DNA from: Cephalotus follicularis
Lineage: Eukaryota > Streptophyta > Magnoliopsida > Oxalidales > Cephalotaceae
Direction of reading: 5' to 3'
Assembly: GCA_001972305.1 (NCBI GenBank)
Contig: BDDD01000276.1
Span: 129,323-193,322, forward strand
Length of the DNA: 64,000 nucleotides
The position numbers were made by a program, and so were the translations under genes. Below the pieces are notes generated by a model, which ran no database searches, was not told where the DNA came from, and worked only from the letters and a program-made list of their open reading frames with translations. This document shows, in pieces, positions 43,420-53,776 of this stretch (positions are counted from its first letter, which is position 1; the number at the start of each line of letters is the position of its first letter).

Positions 43420-45921
43420 TGTCACACCCCGTTTTCCATTAACAATGTATGGTTATCAGTTTAATCCAATATTTACCAAGTAGTCATAAATTTAAAACTT
43501 TTGCGGACGCATTAAATATACGGGAACATTTAAAAGTATTCGCATGCAGCCCACACTACATGCATACCTAGTACAATACCAGTCATATATTACGTATCTG
43601 CAATGTAAATATAACTTAACAGAGTATGACTTATTACAATACAACTTAACATCTCAAATTAACAACCTTATTCAAAAGAAGCTCTCCAAGTTACTGCTTC
43701 AGCAGCTCGTGCAATCCTTCACTTCAATCTGTAATTGTAGGTATTAGTCGTTGTCCTCACCTGGCTAAGTAGGAAATAAGCATGATAACGAATATATATA
43801 TGCAGTCATGCATGACAGTTTATATCATTTAAAACAGTAATATACATATATGTCAATATGTTATCAGTCATGCCAAATGGCTACAATCACTCACGTATCA
43901 ATCATACCGCTCAAGGTTACAAACAATCAATCCACTTTTGTTTGAAGACCACTATGGGTGTCGATCGTCGCTAACCCTTAGCCCACGACGCACCACCTAA
44001 CTACCACCACACCCTGCCGATGATATAGAGGGAAACACTTCTGCCGGCACTTGGCAGGAAGTTAACACTCACGATCTGTAATTACAGATAGGTTGGTGAA
44101 TAAGCTTTAGCCATAAACTCCTGGCACATAGGTTCACCACCGTAGTCAATTATACACTCCGATCACTAAACCATCGGCATCACTTCAATCACAATCAATC
44201 ACTCAAAATTACATATATAATGTAATGTAACAATTTTGGTCTTTGGTAGAGAAAACAATAAAACACTTTTAGCTCAATGGCATAAAAACACTTTCAATTA
44301 TCACTTGTTCTCATTATCAGAGAACCACTTGAACACTGTAAACAGTTTATCATTTGCCCTTTCGGGAAAACACTTGAACAATAGTATTTATGTGTGAAAT
44401 ACTTTGTAACACTAACAATAAATGGTGCTTATAGCACTCAGTTGTTGAAATCCTTGAAAACACTTTAAACACTAGTAATTGAGAATACTTGATAGATATA
44501 AACATCTACAATGATAGCAATATGCAGTTCAAGGATCAACAATCAATAAACAATCATATATGCATAAACAACACATAAAGGCGTCGACGTGCATAAAAGG
44601 CATCAACGTGCATCCATCGCGTCAACGTGTATCAATGGCGTTAACGTATGAAACAGTCCTTATGGCGTTGACCTATAGCCTAGGTGTTGACGTGTAGACA
44701 ATATCCTTAAGCATCAATGCGAGTACCATGCTTATCACTCACTACAGTCCTTTAGGCGTCAACGTATATCAATGGCATAGACGTGTAGCATGGAAGCCTT
44801 ACGCGTTAACACTTCACTTAGCGTTGATGCGTTAGGTAGGAACCTTATGCATCAACGTGTACGCATGGCATCAACGTCTGCTCAGACAATGACTCTAGGC
44901 ATCAACGTTATCACACATGGCGTCGACGAGAATCAAACGCCAGCAGGCCAAAACATCAATCATTTCAACATGGTGTTAACGTATATCCTCTAGGCGTTAA
45001 CGTGAATACTGGGTTCATGCATTATTCTCAGCAACAATCACATAGATCATGCATTCAACCCAAGCAAGCATGAATCCGACATTCCAATGCAAGGATACAT
45101 GAACTATCTTACACAATATACATGTTATATATTCAAAAACATGTCAAAGTTCCAACCTTTGACCCCAAGTTAGGAATCGAAGGTCCACTTCTTTATGCTT
45201 TAACCCAATCCTCAGCTTCTCTAAGCTTCAAGATCTGGTTCGATCACTCCATGCCCAAGTTCCAAGTTCTGGTTCTCAAGATCTTCCTCTCGGCTCAACA
45301 ATGGCGAAACAACATCTCTCTCTCTCACTCTATCCTTTTTTCAATGGTGTGAGGTTTGGAGAAGATGAGAAGAGTTCTTATGGCTTCACACCTCTCTCTC
45401 CTTCCTCTCGGCATGGCAGTGATGGCAGGTGACATGACCTCCATCAATCAACTCTCTCTCACATCTGTCAATGCATAGCACATGGGGAAGTGCAAGTCTC
45501 ACACTTTTTTCCTTCACGCGTCCACTATCCTTGTTTTAACTTACTTTGTCGACATTTTAGGTGTCAACCTCAATGCTAGGCATCGACGCGTTGACTTCAT
45601 GACTTGGCGCTACCAGGCTTCTCGAACCGCATTAATACCTAACTATTTTGTTCACCATCGTTGGACGTCAACGTCCATGTTTGGCATCAACGCTTCAAGG
45701 CAAGAAGCCTTAAGCGCGTTTCAGTGTTCCTTGGCGTCGACGTCATTTCTAGGCATTGACGCATAAGTGCGTGATTTCCTTATATTTCAATACTTCAACT
45801 TAGCTTTTAACAATTAACAAAAATTAGCTAATCAAAAGAATAATTAGCATAAATCCCATATCAATGTATATTTATTCATGAATTATACAATATACATCGA
45901 ATTGAAATTACGGTCATTACA
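43420..45921 (-). mobile_element. Solo LTR H, 2,502 bp (relative of F/G LTRs), minus orientation
   Basis: Plus-strand text runs from TGTCACACCCCGTTTTCC to ACGGTCATTACA, the same termini as F and G. Flanked by CTGGT on both sides. Its middle is homologous to the F/G LTR (GTCGTTGTCCTCAC(C/T)TGGCTAA, CTGCCGGCAtTTaGC-type text), but its repeat cluster (44580-45005 and 45548-45770) is of the GCGTCAACGT kind instead of CAGTCGACTG. No internal region. Confidence 0.93.
44580..45005. repeat. GCGTCAACGTG/GCGTTGACG cluster in solo LTR H
   Basis: More than fifteen degenerate copies of (G)GCGTCAACGT(G/A) in 420 bp, mostly with the GTCGAC core decayed to GTCAAC, ATCAAC or GTTAAC. A second group lies at 45548-45770 and includes GTCGACGTC. 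Confidence 0.85.
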
Positions 45922-46676
45922 CTGGTACTACAACATTTGGGATGACTTGACATCCTTATGGATGATCCTTATCGAGTGGAGTCAAGAACGCAACAAACCC
46001 CTCATGCTCAATCTGAGTGACGGAGGCCAGTCTGAGGGCTCCGCATTGGAGTCATGCTGCAGGGTCAAGAAGGACTAACCACTAGAACGTGACATACGAG
46101 AATGATTCAGATTATTAGCTACAGGATGATTGACCATTGGTAAGTAAAGGTGGAGATCAATAACCTAAAGACCGACTCCCACAGGATAATTCCTTTAAGG
46201 ATTACTCATTTTTGACTAAGGAGGTTCATTCAAAGAGGAGGGACGTGAGAAGGAGAAAGAGGTCAGTTCAGGGGATAAATCATGTCTCTAAAACTACTAA
46301 GGGATAGACTTGACTAGAGAAATGATTGGCAAATTTTGAGCGGAGACTAATGGACGTGAAAGACATGGAATCGAGCACTGGGTATTTGGTGAAGCTCCAA
46401 TTGTTTAATAACGATCCCTTCATGGAGGAGATCATGACTGCACCATTACCTCGGGGATTCAAACCCCTAGTGGTAGACAAGTATGATGAGAGCACAGATG
46501 CAATGGACCATTCCATGGTCCATAAGAAAAACATGTCGATAAATCAAACATCTAATGCACTGCACTGTCGTGGTTTCCCTGCCACTTTACAGGGGCAACC
46601 TAGTCGTGGTACAGTAAGTTTGCCCAAGGAACCATTTAGAGTTTTAGGCAATTATATTAACTTCTTTGTGTGAAGT

Positions 46677-47495
46677 TCATCATTTTGAAAGTGTTTTATG
46701 AGTTATTAGTCATTTTAGGTCATAGGTCCAATGTATGCTCAACTTTGATTTTTCAATCACAGTGACTCCAAGTCAATGAACACCCTATTAAATCTATGTC
46801 CATAAATGTCCATAACCATAAAAGGATCACTAATTAACCTCCAATTGAACAAAACAATCAAGCATGCATATGGAAGTCATGGGCTGAGCTAGGATTTCCA
46901 TAACCCTAGCTTTGACTTCAAGCAATAAAAGCCCAAGGGTTCTAAAAGAAACCTCAAGGGTTCGGCTCAAACCTTAGAGCTCGTGGCTTCCCCACATGAC
47001 ACAAACCCTAAGGGTTCCAAAAGAAACCTTTAGGGTTTGACTAGGGTTCCACAAGTAAACCTAAAACCTAAAACAAAAGGGAGAAGAAAAGGAGAAGGAG
47101 TTAGGGTTTCCATTACCTCCCTTGATGGCTCATCCCTTCAAGCTTTTCCCTCTGCACTTTAAGCTATCATTTCTTCTCCTCCAAGCAACAAGATCTCCAA
47201 AAACCCGTGGGTTCTAAGGCTCCAACCTGAGACAACACAATGATTCTCTCAACTCACACACCTTTTAGAACTTCAATCACATACCATGTAAGGTCTCCAA
47301 GATCATGGTGATCTCCAAGAAACCTTATTGTATGGAGAGTTCTAAAACCTAAACCAGTGACCAAGATAAGAAAAGTTACACTACAAGGAACAGTGCAACT
47401 CCACCTACAAATATCAAAGGAAAGAGTAGAAGAAGATGTGTGTGTTTTCATTCTTGAAAAAGGTCTAATCTTTTTCTCTCTTGTCCAGCAATGGA
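46677..47495. other. Unassigned, LTR-like sequence with telo-box motifs; no gene
   Basis: No coding sequence is recognised. The succession of AAGCTT-rich, pyrimidine-rich text (about 47100-47300) resembles the promoter-proximal part of the F/G/H LTRs in minus orientation, so this is probably an old LTR fragment. Between 46885 and 47115 it contains several AAACCCTA/TAGGGTTT motifs. Confidence 0.4.
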
Positions 47496-47777
47496 TGTGA
47501 CATCCATGTCCCAGTTAAAATAGTAAAGTGCATTTATTGGGTCATGATGAATTCGTTATGGTACACATGTTGTTAAATTGAGATTTACTAAACACATATT
47601 TGTGGCATGTGTGTGAATAGCATGCGAGTATCACACTTTTGTGATGAAGTGATGTTGGGCTGAAATTGTGCTAAAAAGGAGAGGAAAGGATGCTGGCCGA
47701 CTAATGCAAATTATCATCCCAATTTAGTGAAGAAACGGTGGAATTGTGTAGGGAATTCCAGAGACTTCCTTGGGTTG

Positions 47778-47789
47778 TCTATAAAAAGG
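47778..47789 (+). promoter_or_regulatory. TATA box of LTR J
   Basis: TCTATAAAAAGG about 280 bp into the LTR, followed by a purine-rich leader. This places the GCATGC array downstream, inside the transcript. Confidence 0.65.
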
Positions 47790-48189
47790 AAAGAGAGACT
47801 GTGGGGACGGCTGCTGTTGGTAAATGGAGAGAAAGAGATAAAGAGATAGAGTAATCTGGAGAATTCTTGTCTCCCTTTCTCCTCTCTGATTTAATCCCCC
47901 TCATCTCCATCTTTGAAAGAGAAAAGGAAGGGACAACCCCGAAAGCAAAGGAAGAACCGGTGAAGAAAGAGCTTAGTGTAAAAGCAAGGAAGCAAAGGAA
48001 AGCATAATCAACTCCATAGGTTTTAAGGTAGGATCTACTTCCTCCTCACAGCCTTCATTCCTTATGGGTGTTGTTTATGAATTGTTATTGCTGATATTGG
48101 AATTTGGTAATGATATAGAGGAGCATGGGTCTTATGGTTCTAGCATTAATAGATGCCTACATGTTCATATATATGTGTATGTGTACTGC

Positions 48190-49190
48190 GCCGAGCATGC
48201 CTCACACTGAGCATGCCTTGTGCCTAGTACTCCATGGCATATGTACTGAGTATGTAATGCCGTACATGACCCGATTATGCATATACCTGAGCATACATAA
48301 CTGTACTCTTAAATACGCCATGCATGCACCCGAACTCCCGAACTCCGTATAGTCATGCATGCCTAGCACGCCGAGTGTGCCGTCCTTCCATCCATGCGTT
48401 GAGAGTGCTGAGCATGTGTCCTGGCATCCATGCACTGAGCATGCCGTCCTGCCAACCATGCTCTAAGCATGCCGAGCGGCGCTCCCAGGTACTCCATGCG
48501 TGCGTCCATCTGTGCAACGCATGCCGAGCTCTCCACTGCCATACATCCGAGCAAGCAATGTCAAACTATGACGCCCGAGGATATCGAACTGTGTATCTAA
48601 GCATGCATGTGTCCCTGCATACATGCGTTGAAGTATGCCGAGATGGAGCCTAGGCATGCCATGCATGCGTCCGAACATGCATGCGCCGAGCAGTGCATCC
48701 AGCACGCCATGCCGGTGCCGAGCATCCCGAGGATGTGTTCTAGCATCCATGCACCGAGCATCCCAGGCATACATCCATGTGCTAATGTGCTAAGCAAGCA
48801 CGTATCCGAGCATGCTATGCTGAGCATGCCATGCGCTCTCCATGGTGCATGCGTCCTGAGCTCAATAAGTATGTGCGCCATGTGCATACCGAGCAAGCCA
48901 TGCATCCCTGCATGCCGAGTAGCTCACCTTAACGCATCATGCCATGTACTTCAAGCATGCAACAACGCCAAGCTCTCCACTATCCAGCATGCATCTCAAG
49001 CATGCCATGGCATCGAGCACTGTCCTGTATGCACCCAAGCTGTCTTGTTGCACACCCGAGCTCTCCACCATGTGAGCATGCACCCGAAGAATGCAAATTC
49101 GTATGGACAAGCTCCCCATGCATGCCTCCCAAGCATGTAGTACGTGTACGCCGAGCCCTCTACCAGTTGAATCATTGCATGCACCCGTAC
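48190..49190. repeat. GCATGC-rich degenerate repeat array
   Basis: By eye I count 21 GCATGC hexamers in 1 kb, where chance predicts fewer than one. Typical contexts are GAGCATGCC(G/A), AAGCATGCCGAG and CCATGCATGC(A/G)CC, mixed with CCGAGCTCTCCAC. Spacing varies from about 10 to 120 bp. Long open frames on both strands here result from the repeat. Confidence 0.92.
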
Positions 49191-49399
49191 AGTTCGTTAT
49201 AGCACTTGAGTAATCCTGGCTATGTATATACTTGAAGTAGATTAGTGTTGTCTAGTGAAAAAATTGTAATTAGAGAATAGTGAATAAATGTAGTGTAAAG
49301 TAGTGGAATGAAGGCAGACCTTACAGGGAAATAGAAATGTAGTGTTACTGTAATGTTAATGTAATAATGAATGTAGTGTAATGTAATGTAATAAACTGG

Positions 49400-49605
49400 G
49401 TCGCAACCGAGATGAGCCTTACGGGGATCACCACGAGATGAACCCTACGGGGGTCACCACCGAGATGAACCAGGAAAGCTATCGCCGGAGATGACCTAAT
49501 GGGTTACTAATTGAGCTGAAGCAGGAGGGTCACCAGGCAAATAGTACATGGGGATCATCGACTGAGATGAGCCTATGAGGATCACCGACTGAGATGAGCC
49601 ATGAA
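49400..49605. repeat. Degenerate repeat of about 34 bp in LTR J
   Basis: Units around ACCGAGATGAGCCTTACGGG and GATCACC; about six diverged copies. Confidence 0.78.
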
Positions 49606-50360
49606 TGTTAAACGAATGTTACTGTATAGTGTATTAGTGCTAAGGTTTTGTGAATGTTTACGTTCCTCTCCTCTCCCTAGAACGCCTAGAGCACGTATAT
49701 TGCTCTTCCTAAAGCTGAGGAATCCAAGGAATCGGTTTGCCTAAAATGTAATGTTATCCATCTCGGATCCCCTGCCTTGACTTCTGGAGTGCGTTACCGC
49801 TCCTCCTTAAGTAGGGGATGCCGGGGAAGGATTTATAATGACTGTTAGTGACTGTTAATGATTGTGAATGACTGTTAAGGACTATTATGGAATGAATAAA
49901 TTGTATTGATTGGACTGTATTGTTATCATTTGCATCTCTCATTGCATACTTGCTGCATGGCACTTCACATATGCATGGGTAGTAGCTCCTACACAACCAG
50001 TGGTTGCTGACCCATTGCAATATTATGTAATGAGTCAGGTACAGGTAGTGCTCCACAGCAAGCCAAGGATTAAGTAGCTCAAGTAAGTCTCCTCCTTCCA
50101 GTTGCAGTTTGACGACCCAAGAATATTATGATGAGATTGTATTTGTTTTTATGTCCTGCCGGTTTGTGGCAGAGCTATAATTGTGAACAGTATTGTACAT
50201 TGGGTTTTATCCACATAAGTGATATATTTTATTGGATTTTTTGCATTCATTATTGTGTCATAAATTGTTTTAAATTTATTCTACTAAATATTGGTAATGA
50301 ATGGTACTGTTTGTAGCGCACCAGGCCTTGGGGTTCACCTTTGGGGTTTGGGGCGTTACA

Positions 50361-50960
50361 GCGAGTCTCGGGCAGAGGCGTATAGAGCCGAACGTTTTGC
50401 GGTGTTATTGTGAAGTGGCCAGAGTTGTGGTGGACAGGTGAGTCAACTAAGTGAGTTGGACTCACTGCCGATGGCGACAGCAGGTTCTGAGGTAAGTCAC
50501 AGAGAGTCCCAGCCACTAGTGTGAAGATCAGCGCTTTTGGGGACTAGTCATGGCGCGGCCGATCTATGGCGAGTTGATCGGAACTCATTAAGTCCAACTT
50601 AGTGGGTTTCCGCCGGTACCGGCAGCGTCTGTGAGTATAGTGGCGCTTTCCAATGAGTCTCCAACGATTTTGTATAGATCGGCAGTTATGGGGGTTCGTT
50701 TTGGGTGTCGATGGAACTCCGGTGGGTTGGCCGGAGCTCTGGTGGGGCACAGTGTTGCTGTTTTTGTAGAGGACGTAACAAAAACATGCTATTCATGCAG
50801 TGAGTCAGAGGTGGCCAAAGATGGTGGATCCTCCAAGTTATGACGAGGATCCGATAGCTAAACCAGATTCTAGGAGGGTTAGACGATTGTGGTCAAATGC
50901 ATTGATCGGTGAGTGGGACATTCCCTTCCTATACCCTATTTGTTTTGAAATTCTTTTATG
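50361..50960 (+). other. Undetermined: leader of J or start of K LTR; no confident gene
   Basis: GC-balanced text beginning GCGAGTCTCGGGCAGAGG directly after LTR J. It could be the leader of J after loss of most of its primer site (in many chromoviruses the site ends ...AGAGC and a similar leader follows). A 47-codon frame from ATG 50824 (MVDPPSYDEDPIAKPDSRRV) might be a gag start but matches nothing I can name. Confidence 0.3.
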
Positions 50961-52644
50961 ATACGTTCCCTTTTTGTATCCTTGATATGAGATTATTGTT
51001 GGGAATTGCATCCCGTAGGTGATTATGTTGATCATTCTCTCCTTATTATCACATCGTTGATTTGTATATGATTGTTCTGATTCTGGGTGACAATGTCACC
51101 TTCCATTATGTGTGTCATCGTGATATATGATTTCATGCTTTGTACTTTGATGATGGGTACCATGTCATACGTGATATTGTGATATCAGATGAGGGTGAGG
51201 TGTACGTTCGATGCCCAAATCTCCGTAGCAAGCCCATTGGTTTATGATGGGGTGTTACATGGGACTACCACGGGCGTCCGTAGCCCGCATCAGTAGCATG
51301 CCCATTGGTTTATGATGGGATGTTGCTTGTGAGTGTAGTAGGGCGTCTGTTACTCACTTTTCAGACGAGATTGAGATGTTATGTTGTATCTTTGCCTATG
51401 GGCATACTCTACACCGTGCATGATATTGAGATGTTTTTGGCACGTAGGCCTCTCAGACAAGGGTGAGGTGCGTGCAGTGACACGTAGGCCCCTCCGATTA
51501 GGGTAGGGTATGTGCCATAGTAGGCCAATCATATGGGGTGGGGTGATATGTATGACAAGATTGGGATGAGATGATATTGAGATGTTTTTGCACATAGGCC
51601 CCTCAGACGAGGGTGGGGTGCGTGCTGTAGAAGGCTCATCGTATGGGGTGGGGTGCTGCGTATGATCCCTGTGATAGGCTGATATGAGATGATGATGTTT
51701 TATTTGTATCAGCATCTCTGGATATCTTATTCATATGTTGGCACATTTGTGAAATTTGTTTACGTTTATGGATCATATTTGTGGATCTTGATTATATTTG
51801 TGAATCTTAATTATATTGTGGATCTTGTTCATTTGTGGAGCTCATTTCTTGTAATTGAGATTTCATTCTATCCAGATTGTTTTTTTGTGGATTTAATTTT
51901 ATTGTATTTTGAACTTCTTTCTGTGGAACCATTGTTGAAATTTGAGCTTTCTTTCTACGGAACCACTTGTTGAGATCTGAGCTTTCTTTGTTGTCGATTA
52001 CATTTAACTTACCTAGTGTTTATGCTATTGCTCTTTTTATTCAGCACATCCCAGTTATTTGAGGGATGTACCAGCGAATGTTTTGTTCCTACTCACTTAG
52101 TCATTTGGACTAACCCCCTCATTTTCATCCATTTCATATAGCGGCGAGATAGCTGTTAAGTCAGCTTCAGTTGACGTTGGACCACGAGGGCATGCCTACC
52201 AGAGTTTCCACACGTGCATTCATCAATGCCATCAGCATTTAATTTATGCATTAACTTGGTTTCATATAAATGTTTTTATATATATAGTTTTCTTTTGAAG
52301 GGCCGAGCCCTGTTTATAGTTTCTATTTAGATAATATGGTTGAGACGGGGACCAACCTATGCATTTTTTTCTTGTGGTCTGCTGAGGGCTGAACCCATTA
52401 TATGAATTGTGTTTTTCTTTATAGGGGGCATAGTTCGATAAACGGATACTACATGCCCGATTTTTGTAAAAATTTAAGAGTTATAATCATTTTCAAGTTT
52501 TTAGAAAAGTTCAACTTTATAATTTTTAATTTGATTATATGGTTTTAAGTAGTTTCAAACTGTTTTAAGATATCACGTGGAGGTTTCCGAAAGGAGGCTT
52601 GACACGGAATGTTCACATTCGTCTCGGTCGGGATGGGTGTGACA
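50961..52644 (+). repeat. 5' LTR of chromovirus K (start undefined)
   Basis: Ends GGATGGGTGTGACA at 52644, followed by a primer site. Contains a tandem block (51421-51690) and CCCATTGGTTTATGATGGG direct repeats at about 51233 and 51302. I cannot place the LTR start; it may lie anywhere between 50361 and about 51000. Confidence 0.6.
51421..51690. repeat. 151-bp tandem duplication in the K LTR
   Basis: TGATATTGAGATGTTTTTG followed by GTAGGCC(C/T)CTCAGACnAGGG recurs at 51421 and 51572. A third, partial unit of the CAC(G/A)TAGGCCCCTC part lies at about 51480. Confidence 0.85.
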
Positions 52645-52648
52645 TTTT

Positions 52649-52660
52649 TGGTATCAGAGC
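52649..52660 (+). other. Primer-binding site of chromovirus K
   Basis: TGGTATCAGAGC, a perfect initiator Met-tRNA site, four bases after the LTR end. Confidence 0.93.
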
Positions 52661-52785
52661 TTTTGGTTTTAGATTCTTTAGACTTACACAGAAAAATGTA
52701 TTTCAAAAAGGTTTTTGAAAGTTTGAACTCATGCATGTCATGCATTGTATATGGGCATTCATGTCAAAGTCACGTGTTCGGTAGC

Positions 52786-52811
52786 ATGCCTCGTGGTCAG
52801 GGGGATGGACC
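52786..52811 (+). pseudogene. First codons of gag of K, cut by LTR M
   Basis: ATG 52786 opens MPRGQGDGP-type text 125 bp after the primer site, as expected for a gag start, and is interrupted at 52812 by another LTR. Confidence 0.45.
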
Positions 52812-53270
52812 TGTTAGAGATAAGTCCTGCAAGCAGTTGCCATATCTTGTAATATGTAAATTTATCTTCAATGATATTCAATAAATTGTAGAATTCGTTA
52901 TCAATGGCTATGCGTTCATTTAATATATTAATATGCGTATTAATATTTGAATATCCTAAGATTAAAGCTGGAGGAACCAAATTCTTGATGAGATCAAGAA
53001 GTGAGAATTGGAACCCCGGTAAGCTTTATTCTTAAACCTTCTTGGTCATAGGATTAAGTACTAAGGGTATGCTTAATCCAATATGACTAGCACGTAGTAT
53101 ACTAGCTCGTTTAAAGGGTGATTGATCTCATAAGTCATCTTGTGGAGACAAGGGAAGTACACGTGGGTGAATGAGTTCATTGAAGCTAACTCGCTAGAAG
53201 GTATGCCCGTATGGAATTTTTACTATACGTCAAATGGGCATTCCTAATGGCAGCTGTTATGAATTTTGAA
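52812..53270 (+). mobile_element. LTR M (copia-like start), truncated by Athila L
   Basis: Begins TGTTAGAGATAAGTCCTGC directly within K's gag start; GGACC (52807-52811) would be its left TSD. AT-rich, no coding sequence. It ends where Athila L inserts at 53271. The remainder of M must lie beyond the right edge of the window. The superfamily is inferred only from the terminal sequence. Confidence 0.5.
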
Positions 53271-53294
53271 TGTTTTAAATTTATACCACAACTG

Positions 53295-53312
53295 CACGGT
53301 TGTGCAGTAATG
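53295..53312. repeat. Perfect hairpin ACTGCAC-GGTT-GTGCAGT
   Basis: A 7-bp stem with a 4-base loop close to the end of the Athila LTR. The homologous spot in E (about 14783-14801) reads ACTGCATGATCCGTGCACT, where the stem is imperfect. Confidence 0.7.
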
Positions 53313-53439
53313 GATCGAACGCTAGGAAACAAGTTAAATCAGTTATAACCTATTCAACCTAGACGAAGTATGCAAATTTGAAGGGATATTATCAAAAACT
53401 ACTCCAAACATGCAAAAATAAATTAATTATTGAAACAGG

Positions 53440-53575
53440 GAATGAAGGCGTTGACGCTTTGTCACTGGGCGTCGACATTTATAATTGAAAGCAGTAAAGC
53501 ATCGACGTGATGCGTCGACGAAAATCAAAGAAAACACTTAAAGCGTCAATGCTTACAAGGTAGACGTCGACGGTT
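53440..53575. repeat. GTCGACGCTT-type repeats in Athila L LTR
   Basis: About six variants (GCGTTGACGCTTT, GCGTCGACATT, GCATCGACGTG, GCGTCGACG, GCGTCAATGCTT, ACGTCGACGG). More copies (ACGTCGACGCTTTG, GCGTTGACGCTT) are at 62570-62650 on the other side of G. Confidence 0.8.
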
Positions 53576-53771
53576 ATGGCTACTGTATTGAAAATATGCA
53601 GAAATTAAAGATGCTAATTATGAACTAATCAAAGCAGAAAATAAACTAAATAAAAGACGAAAGATAAAGTCAGTTTTAGGGTATAGAAACTCACCATAGA
53701 TTATATTGAACAACTCACTTACTTGATTGCTCAAACCTTGGTAACCAACGGTTGCTAGGTCGATACGGAGT

Positions 53772-53776
53772 GTGAC
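53772..53776. repeat. TSD of element G, left copy (GTGAC)
   Basis: Identical to 62060-62064. Confidence 0.95.

Larger units (their letters stand above)
43266..46676 (+). pseudogene. gag of Tat element I, split by solo LTR H and by stops
   Basis: ATG 43266 (MAPNTRNIGYQM, similar to the start of B's gag) reads openly to solo LTR H, and the same frame continues after it at 45927 (YYNIWDDLTSLWMILIEWSQ) to a stop at 46076-46078. 46326-46673 is the capsid entry: FMEEIMTAPLPRGFKPLVV, DKYDESTDAMDH and ALHCRGFPATLQGQPSRG. These match the conserved Tat gag pattern (PF.(D/E)EIM..PLP.GFK, CR.FPATL.G). It ends at a TGA, and unrelated sequence follows. Confidence 0.75.
47496..50360 (+). repeat. LTR J, 2,865 bp, chromovirus-like, with GCATGC array
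   Basis: Starts TGTGACATCCATGTCCC and ends GGGGCGTTACA, the terminal style of the other chromoviral LTRs here. TATA at 47778-47789. The transcribed part holds a 1-kb GCATGC-rich array (48190-49190) and degenerate repeats of about 34 bp (49400-49605). The flanks (ATGGA left, GCGAG right) do not match, so this is not a clean solo LTR: it is either a 5' LTR whose primer site is damaged or a recombined copy. Confidence 0.7.

Noticed and set aside
42324..47495. Search for a host gene in this moderately AT-rich interval
   Set aside because: The only coding text is Tat gag (43266-46676). The remainder is LTR sequence or unassigned, with no exon pattern I can support.
48607..49140. 177-codon Cys/His/Met-rich open frame (and several overlapping frames on both strands)
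   Set aside because: It is the translation of the GCATGC array. Frames are open on both strands at once, and Cys-Met-His content follows from the repeat. No known domain.
52649..52660. Possible tRNA gene fragment
   Set aside because: Only the 12-base primer-binding complement is present; no tRNA arms surround it.
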